A stretch of DNA of 64,000 bases from Bifidobacterium castoris (GTDB lineage Bacteria; Actinomycetota; Actinomycetes; Actinomycetales; Bifidobacteriaceae): positions 434,001 to 498,000 of the forward strand of contig NZ_QXGI01000001.1 in NCBI RefSeq assembly GCF_003952025.1, written 5' to 3'. Below the pieces are notes generated by a model that saw only the letters and a program-made list of their open reading frames with translations, was not told where the DNA came from and made no database searches. This document shows, piece by piece, positions 20,490 through 30,000 of this stretch. How positions within the stretch are numbered: the stretch's first letter is position 1; every line of letters starts with the position of its first letter. The translations under genes were made by a program, and so were the position numbers.

Positions 20490-20537
20490 GACATCCTGTC
20501 GCGCCCCGGGATGCCGAAGGGCGCGGCAGGGGCGCGC

Positions 20538-22199
<1,662 letters not shown>

Positions 22200-22272
22200 G
22201 GGTCTTCATGGTATCGCTGCGCCGTGACATGGACTGGCGGGCGCGGGGCCTCCTCCCCCGGCGCGCGCCGCC

Positions 22273-23136
22273 TCAGCGCCCCTCGATGATGAGCTCGCTC
22301 GCCACACCGTTGAGCTCGACGACGTCCGGCGCGTCCTCGTCCACGTGCACGCCGGCGCCGACGATCGTGCGCGTGCGCAGCCCGTGCGTCAGCACGGCGA
22401 TCGTGGACCCCTTGGGCACCGTGATGCGCGAGGTCGCCGACAGCTGGTTGACGTCGACGCGGCCGTCGAGCGTCGCGCAGTCGATCTCCATGTCGAGGTT
22501 GCAGTTGACCTCCACGTGGCCGTGCACGTCGTCGAGCGTCAGCCGCTGCGTGCGCACGTCGAGTTCGAGCCCGTCGCAGTCCAGCCCCTGTACATGCGCC
22601 TCGAAGGCCTTCGCCGCGCATTCCATCGTCGTGACGTAGCGCTGCGGGATCCACAGCACGACGGAGACGTCGTCCTTCGCGAGCGTCTCGCTGATCCCGT
22701 CGCCGCGTCTGACGACGACGTCGATCCGCTTCGCGCGGTCGTCGACGGACACCTTGAAGTGCCGCGCGACCTCGGCGACGGTGTTCGACACGACGCGCAC
22801 GCGCAGCTGCTCGCCGTCGTAGCCGCGGATTGTGCAGCCGTAGATCGAGCCGCAGTCGACGTCGAAGTGCTTGGGCTGGTCGACGTCGTGGCTCGTGACG
22901 CTCTCGTAGCGGTACTCGGCTCCGCCGCCAGCCGCGGCGTCGGCGACGCCGAGCAGCGCGTCGACGCTGACGGCGAATACGTCGGCGAGCGCGACGAGGT
23001 TCTCGATCTCGGGGCGTCCGGCGCCGCTCTCCCATTTCGAGATCGCCTGCCGGGAGACGCCGACGCGGGTCGCAAGCTGCTCCTGGGAGAGGTGCGACTG
23101 CCTGCGCAGATCCTTGAGTCTGGTCGTGAATTCCAT
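22273..23136 (-). CDS. XRE-family regulator with DUF4097-type beta domain
   Basis: The 287-residue protein has an N-terminal helix-turn-helix (LSQEQLATRVGVSRQAISKWE, residues about 17-37) of the Cro/CI type. The rest is a repetitive beta-rich domain resembling DUF4097 adhesin-like sheets, with blades such as DCDGLELDVRTQRLTLDDVHG and VNCNLDMEIDCATLDGRVDV. The ligand and target are unknown. The second of two adjacent ATGs (23136) is at the better distance from AAGGAG. There is no transmembrane segment. It sits between pyrG and the decayed amylase fragment. Confidence 0.75.
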   Translation of the reverse strand: MEFTTRLKDLRRQSHLSQEQLATRVGVSRQAISKWESGAGRPEIENLVALADVFAVSVDALLGVADAAAGGGAEYRYESVTSHDVDQPKHFDVDCGSIYGCTIRGYDGEQLRVRVVSNTVAEVARHFKVSVDDRAKRIDVVVRRGDGISETLAKDDVSVVLWIPQRYVTTMECAAKAFEAHVQGLDCDGLELDVRTQRLTLDDVHGHVEVNCNLDMEIDCATLDGRVDVNQLSATSRITVPKGSTIAVLTHGLRTRTIVGAGVHVDEDAPDVVELNGVASELIIEGR

Positions 23137-23139
23137 CAT

Positions 23140-23494
23140 GTGCTCCTTGTTATCGTTCCTGATCCTTGCGATCCGTCATTGCGCGTCGGCGGCCGCGGCG
23201 TTCATCGCCGTGATCCGCCGACCGGCGAAGTCGATCGTGCCGCCGGTCGGCGCGGCGCTGCGTTCGTGGTCGTGCCATCGTGGTTCCCATCTGCCAGGGC
23301 GGGGAGCCCGGACGCTCCCCGCATCGATGGCGCCACGGTAGGCCGCCGGCGTCGCCGTGCGCCAGCAACGGACGCGAACGTAATGTCCCTCAGTCCGCAA
23401 CGATGCGTTGCATCGGCGCCGTTCCAACGATGTCGCGATGCCTTGCGACGGCGCGGACGGGACGTCGACGACGCGGCGGCACCCGACGTGGGCG
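23140..23494. other. gene-free stretch with one hairpin
   Basis: I see no credible gene here; short open frames are unlike any protein family. It holds a 9-base stem at 23299-23307/23314-23322 (GCGGGGAGC/GCTCCCCGC), possibly the terminator left over from the decayed amylase gene to its right. Confidence 0.4.
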
Positions 23495-23773
23495 CACCCG
23501 CTGCGACGTCGACGGATCGACGGCGTGGCTTGCGGCCGGATGCGTCTTCTTCGTCGTGCCGGTATACAGCGCGACGGCCGAGGTCGGCGCGAGCCTCACC
23601 TGCACCTTGCCCTTGCGCGCCCCCACCGTCCTCGAACAGTCCTCGACGGCGTAGACGTCGCAGCACTCGCCGTCGGGCATCATCGTCGAGAACTCGTGCA
23701 CGGCCTCCTTCGTCCCGTTGTTGAACGTGGCGAAGCCATTGCCGCCGCACGAGAACGCGAGCAGCGGCGGGTC
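23495..23773 (-). pseudogene. remnant of an alpha-amylase C-terminal domain
   Basis: Read on the minus strand from about 23773, the frame gives PPLLAFSCGGNGFATFNNGT and then MMPDGECCDVYAVEDCSRTV, GKVQVRLAPTSAVALYTG, TKKTHPAASHAVDPST. This parallels the intact apuB protein at about 30,750-31,030: NIAFSRGDKGFVAINNSTED, SMPDGEYCDVYAVQDCSKTV, GKVKTTVPAMQAVAIYGG, TKATHPASDVAVDPST. Nothing recognisable of the catalytic barrel precedes it; just upstream the frame hits a TGA and similarity is lost. So it is a relic of a second amylase-type gene, or of a partial duplication of apuB. No start or promoter can be assigned. Confidence 0.8.
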
Positions 23774-23955
23774 CGGTGCATCCGAACGCGGCCAGCGTCC
23801 TCATCCACGTCCCACGGCGTCGCGGGCTGCATTGTCCCGTCATCACCCCCTCTTCTTAATCCATCCGATTCGTTGATGCGTCCTCGTTGACCGCATAACG
23901 CGACCACTCTATACCACCCCGCGTCTCTATACCCCGCGTCCGCGCCCGGATACGC

Positions 23956-23990
23956 GGCGGGGAGGGCACCCTATGGATGCCCTCCCCGCC
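23956..23990 (-). terminator. terminator of the surface propeller protein gene
   Basis: GGCGGGGAGGGCA (23956-23968) pairs perfectly with TGCCCTCCCCGCC (23978-23990). It follows the gene ending at 24015 on the minus strand. Confidence 0.75.
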
Positions 23991-24014
23991 GTCTGCGCCG
24001 TCGCGCCGGTCACA

Positions 24015-26807
24015 TCAGACGCGCCGGTGCGCGCACTTCGTGGCGAGCAATGTGACGCCGGCGAGCGCGAGCGCACCGAGCGCCACGATCGCGGCCGCGA
24101 TCGACGAACCGGTGCTCGCGACGTCGCCCGGCGACGACGCATCGCCGTCGGCTTCCGTCACGTCCGTCACGTCGGACGGCCCGGAAGCGCCGTCGCCCGG
24201 CTTCGTCACGTCCGAGCCGCCGCCGTTATCGTCGCCATCGTCGTCGCCGCCGGACGGCGCGTCGATCTGCTCGAACACGGCGTCCACGTAGACGGCCTCC
24301 CCCGGCATCGTGAAGGTGCCGTCGGCGGCGACCTCGACGCCGCCCTTCGTCACCTTCCAGCCGGCCAGACGCCAGCCGGCGTCGGGCGTGGCGCGCAGCG
24401 TCACCGTCGTGCCGGGCGCCACGTCCTGCGTCAGGTCGGCGCTTGCGGTGCCGCCCTCCGTGGCGCTCACGTGCACGGGGAACATCGTGTTCGCCACGCG
24501 CCACAGCTGGGTGCCGTAGAACGGGTTGGCGGTGCCGATGAGCATGTGGTCGTCGGTGTTGACGAAGATGTGCAGGCCGTGGTTGAAGGGGTCGCCGAAG
24601 CCGTCGTCGGACACGGTCGCGACGTCGACGCCGCCGTCGGCACCCTCGGTGATCTCGAAGAGGTTGAAGCCGCGCTTCGACTTGGACAGGTACGGCAGCG
24701 ACTTGAGGAAGGCCTTGAGGTTGTCGACGCTGAGCAGCTTGACGAGCGTCTCGTAGACCTTCTTGAGGCTCTCCGGCATCTGCGGCACATCGGCGAGCAG
24801 CCGCTCGGTCTCCTCGTACATCTCGGCGAAGTCCTCGGAGGCCTTCTCGTCGAGCTGCGTGCCGAGCACGGTGAGCAGGTCGTTCGCATGGAGCAGCCGC
24901 GCGGCCGATTCCTCGTCGGACAGGCTCTCGGGGACGATCGAGCCGTCGTTGAGTCCGTCGATAAGCGCCTTGCGCTGTTCATCGCTCAGCGTGACCGTCT
25001 GCGCCGTCCCGTCGTCGCCGTCGGCGTCGGCGAGCGTCGCCGCGTGCAGGCGCGCGTCGGCGGCCTCGACCGCCCAGTCGACGAGAGCGTCGGCGTCGTC
25101 GGAGCGCGGACGCGCGTCAAGCCGCGCCGTGTCGCCGTCCTCGGCCGCGGGCGTCGCCGCGCCGACCTTGTCGCGGTCGAGGATGAGCTCGATGAAGGTG
25201 CGCAGGTAGTGGACGGTGTTGTTCCAGTCCTTCTCGCTCATGTTGAGGATGTCGCCGTTCGTGAACTGCGCGATCGGCTCGAGCAGCGTCGTCGTGTTCA
25301 TCGTCGACAGGTACATTTTGCCTTCATGCACGGTCGTCTGCCACGTGTATTGGTTCATGTGGTTGCCGTATCCGGAGCCCAGGCCGGTCGTGCCGCCGTC
25401 GGGGAAGGTCTCGTTCGGGTCGCCGACGAGCATCTCGACGTGCTCGTCCTTGTCCATGCGGTACAGGTTGATCGACTGCTCGAGGTTCGTCGCCTGCGTC
25501 ACGAAGTCGGTGCGCATCGCGAAGCCCTGCAGCGCGCTCGCGACGTCGTTGTAGTCGCCGATGTACAGATGGTCGTTGTAGATCTGCAGCGTGCAGGCGC
25601 CGGCGCTCACGCGCGACGCGTCGAGGCCGAAGGTGTACTTCGCGCCCTTGGACGTGTCGCCGACGAGCGGACGCCATGTCCAGTCGTCCTTCTCGGTCGG
25701 GTCGCCGTCGTTCTCGCCGACGTAGATCGCGAAGGAGCGCAGCGTGCCGGTCTGCTCGTTGCGCGTCTCGAAGCTGCCGGTGCACACGACGACGTAGAGC
25801 CTGCCGTCGAACTCGAGCACCTGGTAGATGCCGCCTCCTCCGTTGACGTCGGAGCGGTGGATCGCCGGAAGATCGTCGAAGCTGGCCATGTCGGCGATGA
25901 CCTTGTAGGAGCCGGGCACCGACGGCGTCCTCGAGGCGACGAGGAAGGCCGCGCCCTCGCCGTCTGCGGTCGGCTTGAGGTCGCCGGCGATGAGCGCGTC
26001 CTTGAACGAGCCGATCGCGCGCGTCGACGTGAACACGTTCTGCTTGACGAGCTCGCGGAAGCCGGCGGCGTCGACGCTGTCGTAGACCTTCGTCAGGCGG
26101 TCGCCGTCTGACGGGTCGACCTCGTAGATGCACGGGAAGCCGTTCTGCATCGCCATCGCCGTGCCGATCTCCTGGGCCGTCAGCTCGGCGTTGTTCGTGT
26201 CCATGACCATGCCTTCGAAGTACAGCTTGCCGTTCATCTTGAACGCGCTGCGGAAGGTCGGGATGACGCCTTTGCCGCCGTCGATGCCTTCGGACTGGGA
26301 CATGAGGATCTTCGTCTCGCCGGTCTTCACGTTGAACTTGAACAGCACGCCGCCGGCGCTTTTGCCGTCCGGCTCGCCGAGGTACATGTTGCCGGCGTAG
26401 AGCGTCTGGATCAACGCGGTCGCCTCCTCGACGCTCATGCCCATGTTGGCCGACAGGCTGCCCTTGAGGATGGCCTGCACGCCGAGGCCTCCATACATCG
26501 TGCCGATGTAGACCCAGTCGCCGGCCGATTCGGCGGCGTAGCTGTAGGACTGGCCGCGGTCGCCCTGCCCCTGGTCCTTGGCCGAGATGGCGCCCCCGCC
26601 GACGTAGTCGACGACGCCGTCGACGGTCTCGAGGCCGTTTTCGGGATGGCTGACCTTCTGGAAGGCCATGCCGTTGCCGGCCGTGTAGACGTTCGTGATG
26701 CGTCCGTCGAGTTCGCTCTCCTGCGCGCCGGCGGGGCCGACGAGCGCGCCGATGAGCACGGCGCATGCCGAGAGCGCGCCGATGGCGGCGCGTAGTTTGG
26801 TGGTCAT
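24015..26807 (-). CDS. secreted, wall-anchored propeller-like surface protein with InlB-type repeat
   Basis: This 930-residue protein of unknown function has a signal peptide (residues about 1-29, ending GPAGAQ). The body shows repeated blade-like motifs (DWVYIGTMYGG, GKLYFEGMVMD, GRLYVVVCTG, NDHLYIGDYN, GKMYLSTMN, DHMLIGTANPF), which suggests a beta-propeller; this is inference. Residues about 774-848 resemble a Listeria-Bacteroides (InlB B) repeat: APGTTVTLRATPDAGWRLAGW. An Asp/Gly/Ser-rich wall-spanning stretch precedes VASTGSS, a hydrophobic helix and a basic tail, a sorting-type C-terminus without LPXTG. The ATG at 26807 follows GAGGAGA. The same tail occurs in the neighbouring apuB protein. 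Confidence 0.82.
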   Translation of the reverse strand: MTTKLRAAIGALSACAVLIGALVGPAGAQESELDGRITNVYTAGNGMAFQKVSHPENGLETVDGVVDYVGGGAISAKDQGQGDRGQSYSYAAESAGDWVYIGTMYGGLGVQAILKGSLSANMGMSVEEATALIQTLYAGNMYLGEPDGKSAGGVLFKFNVKTGETKILMSQSEGIDGGKGVIPTFRSAFKMNGKLYFEGMVMDTNNAELTAQEIGTAMAMQNGFPCIYEVDPSDGDRLTKVYDSVDAAGFRELVKQNVFTSTRAIGSFKDALIAGDLKPTADGEGAAFLVASRTPSVPGSYKVIADMASFDDLPAIHRSDVNGGGGIYQVLEFDGRLYVVVCTGSFETRNEQTGTLRSFAIYVGENDGDPTEKDDWTWRPLVGDTSKGAKYTFGLDASRVSAGACTLQIYNDHLYIGDYNDVASALQGFAMRTDFVTQATNLEQSINLYRMDKDEHVEMLVGDPNETFPDGGTTGLGSGYGNHMNQYTWQTTVHEGKMYLSTMNTTTLLEPIAQFTNGDILNMSEKDWNNTVHYLRTFIELILDRDKVGAATPAAEDGDTARLDARPRSDDADALVDWAVEAADARLHAATLADADGDDGTAQTVTLSDEQRKALIDGLNDGSIVPESLSDEESAARLLHANDLLTVLGTQLDEKASEDFAEMYEETERLLADVPQMPESLKKVYETLVKLLSVDNLKAFLKSLPYLSKSKRGFNLFEITEGADGGVDVATVSDDGFGDPFNHGLHIFVNTDDHMLIGTANPFYGTQLWRVANTMFPVHVSATEGGTASADLTQDVAPGTTVTLRATPDAGWRLAGWKVTKGGVEVAADGTFTMPGEAVYVDAVFEQIDAPSGGDDDGDDNGGGSDVTKPGDGASGPSDVTDVTEADGDASSPGDVASTGSSIAAAIVALGALALAGVTLLATKCAHRRV

Positions 26808-26908
26808 TGTTCTCCTCAGGGATGGTTCGATGGGGGCACAAAGGCCAGACATTGTGCTGACGGCGAACAAGCATAGCATGTCGGGATGTACCCGCAGGCC
26901 CTGTTCAC

Positions 26909-26920
26909 GCAACGTTTGCA
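26909..26920. promoter_or_regulatory. possible LacI-type half-palindrome upstream of the surface protein
   Basis: GCAACGTTTGCA lies about 100 bases upstream of the surface-protein start. It resembles, with one base missing, the CG-centred LacI-family operator TGCAAACGTTTGCA and the better match upstream of apuB. The call is weak on its own. Confidence 0.25.
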
Positions 26921-26993
26921 TCCTTGCCACGGGGCGTATCCCCGACGCCACGCGGCGTGTCCGATGCATGGCCGCGCGCAACGGGCGCATATG

Positions 26994-27038
26994 CGAAAGC
27001 GGGGAGGCGGGACCCGAAGGTCCGCCTCCCCGCTTTCG
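26994..27038 (-). terminator. terminator of apuB
   Basis: A 17-base perfect stem (26994-27010 with 27022-27038) lies 50 bases beyond the apuB stop. Confidence 0.8.
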
Positions 27039-27087
27039 GTTGCCGTGACGCCGTTCAGGGGGACGACATCACGGCAGCGTCCGACGC

Positions 27088-30000
27088 TCAGTGCGAGCGG
27101 CGTTCGCGGTTCGCCACGAGCAGCACGGCGGCGGCGATGATCGCGACCGCGGCGATGACGATGACGACGGCGACCGAGGAACCGGTCGAGGCCATGTCGC
27201 TCACCGCGCCGGCGGCGTTCGACGCGCCGTTAGAGCCGGTGTCCACATGGTCGTTCGCACCCGGCTGGCCCGGCTGATCCGGGTTGGTCGGGTCGTCCGG
27301 ATCGTCCGGGTTGGCCGGGTCGTCCGGGTTGGCCGGATCGTCCGGATCGTCCGGATCGTCCGGGTCGACCGGATCGTCCGGGTCGACCGGGTCGACGAGC
27401 GCCGACTCCGGACCGAGCACAAGCGCGCTGCCGGCCGGCACGATGACCGCGTCGCCGTCATGGACGGCGATCTTCGCGCCGGCGACCGACGCATCGACGC
27501 CCTGCACGGCCTCGTCGGCCTGCGCCACGGCCTCGGGGGCGTGGCGGTAGGTGCGGCCGTTCGAGACGAGCACGCCGTAGTCGCCCGCGGTGACTCCCGG
27601 CAGCGCGACCGCGTCGGCGTTGTTGTTGAGCGCGACGACGTAGGTGCCGCTGTCATCGGAGATCTCATAGGCCACGACGCCGTCGGCGGACTTGAGGACC
27701 TTCGAGTTCTTGCCGATCGCGTCGTAGTCGCCGATGCGGAACGCGGCCGTCTTCTTGCGCAGCGCGATGAGGTCGGCCACGTACTGGGCGTTGTCGCCGT
27801 AGGCGGCGTCGTTCAGGCGGTCCCAGTCCAGCGCGTTCTTCGTGGCGGCGTTCTTGTAGCTGTTGTCGTCGCCGTCCTTCGAACGCAGGAACTCCTGGCC
27901 AAGCTGGATCTCGGAGATGCCGTTGGCGAGGAAGACCGACGAGTTCGCGAGCTTCGAGGCGGCCACCTTCTGCGCGACCTGGCCCTCATCGAGTTCGCCG
28001 TCGGTCTTGGCGCCGAACATCGAGACGTTGAGCTTGTCGTTGAGCGTCAGGTTGTCGTGGATCTCGACGTAGTTGACGATCTGGTTCGCGCTGTCGTACT
28101 TGACGTTGGCGTTGCCGTTCGTGCAGTACGCGCCGTCGAACTCGTCGCCGTTGCGGCAGCCGAGCATGTTGTTGAGGATCAGCTGCTCGGTGTCGGCCTT
28201 GCCGGTCGCGAAGCCGGTGTCCTCCTCGTCGAACACGGAGCCCTTGAGCTGGTCGCGGATCGAGTCGTTGAAGAACGCGACCGTCGAGTTGTGGGTGTCG
28301 AGCTCGTAGGCGTTCGGCTGGATCGACATGAGGGACTTGTCCATCGTCGTGCTCATGTCCCAACCCTCGCCGACGATGATGATCGACGGGTCGATCGCGT
28401 CGAGCGCGGCGCGCACGGCCTTCATCGTCTCGAGGTCATGCAGGCCCATGAGGTCGAAGCGGAAGCCGTCCATGTTGTATTCCTTCGCCCAGTAGGTGAC
28501 GGAATCGACGATGTACTTGCGCATCATCGCACGTTCGGACGCCGTGTCGTTGCCGCAGCCGGAGTTGGAGACGAGCGAGCCGTTCTGGTAGCGGAAGTAG
28601 TATCCCGGCACCGTCAGGTTGAACGGGTTCGTGTTGACGTCGCCGACGTGGTTGTAGACGACGTCCATGATCACGCGAAGGCCGTTCTTGTGCAGGCCGT
28701 TGACCATCTCCTTGGCTTCGACGATGCGCGCCTTCGGATCGGCCGCGTCCGACGAGTAGGAGCCTTCCGGAACGTTGTAGTTCTCCGGATCGTAGCCCCA
28801 GTTGTAGTTGTTGTCGTCGGTCGGCTTCGTCTCGTCGACGCTCAGGTAGTCGTACATCGGCTGGATCTGCACGTGTGTGACGCCGAGCTCCTTGAGGTAG
28901 TCGACGCCGGTCGCCTTGCCCTCGGAGTTCTTCGTACCGTTCTCGATCATGCCGAGGTACTTGCCGCGGTTGGCCTCCGAGACGCCGGAGTTGGCGTTGC
29001 TCGAGAAGTCGTGCACGTGGGTCTCGACGATGACCGCATCGGTGTTCTTCGAGAACGGGGCCATGCGGTCGGAGCCTTCGACCTTCGTCTGCTCGTCGGA
29101 CAGGACGACGGAGCGGCGGCCGTTGACGACCGATGCGCGCGCGTACGGATCCGGCGAGTCGTTCTTCGTGCCGTCGGCGAAGGAGACGCGGTAGACGTAG
29201 GCGGTGCCCGGCGCGACTGTCTCGGTCGCGGACCACACGCCCTTGGCGCCGCGCTTCATCGCGACCGTCTTGTCCTCGGGCGCGTCGGCGGTGTCGGAGG
29301 CCTTGAACGTGACGAGCTCGACATTCGCCGCGGTCGGCGCCCACAGCTTGAACGTGGAGCCGTCCTCGCCGTAGGTCGCGCCGAGATCGTCGCCGTCATA
29401 GGCGTATTCCTTGTCGAATGCGTCGGTGCGCACGACGGATCCGGCGACGGCGTCGGCGGAGCCGAAGCCCTCGATCGTCACCGTGTACTTCACGGTCAGG
29501 TCGAGATCGTCCTTGAGCGTGATCGTGACGGCGGTGCCGTCGGTCGTCACGTCGTCGACCGCGACGTCGTTGCCGTCGGCGTCGGTCACCTTGACGTCCG
29601 ACACCTTGACGTCGGCCGGCTTCGTGAGCTTCGCGTCGATCGCGTTGTTCTGCGCGATCTCGGCCGTGGAGATGCTGGCGACGAGCGCCGGACGCGCCGT
29701 GTAGACGGTCCAATCATCCTGCATAAGCCACACTTCCGCCTTGGCATTATTGTTGGCATCATATGTCAGTGCATTCGCAGGAATATACACATCGCCTTCG
29801 CCTGGATCTTTAGCTATCCATGCGTCTTGACCAAATCGACGCAACAAGCCGATTCCAGAGGAACCGTCAGAATTCTTATATGTATAGTTAGTCAGGGTGT
29901 AACGCGAAATCTCGCCCCAATCATCATGCTCAGTGAAGCGCCCCTCAGTGTTTTCGCCGCCGTTCCAGCTGTACACAACCCACTTATCCGCTCCCGGATG

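Noticed and set aside
23202-23846. An intact gene in the decayed amylase area
   Set aside because: Only the other frame shows homology, to the ApuB amylase domain, and it is cut at both ends.
27270-27395. CRISPR-like regular repeats
   Set aside because: The units are 9 bases without spacers and lie in frame inside apuB, where they encode a DP-rich linker.
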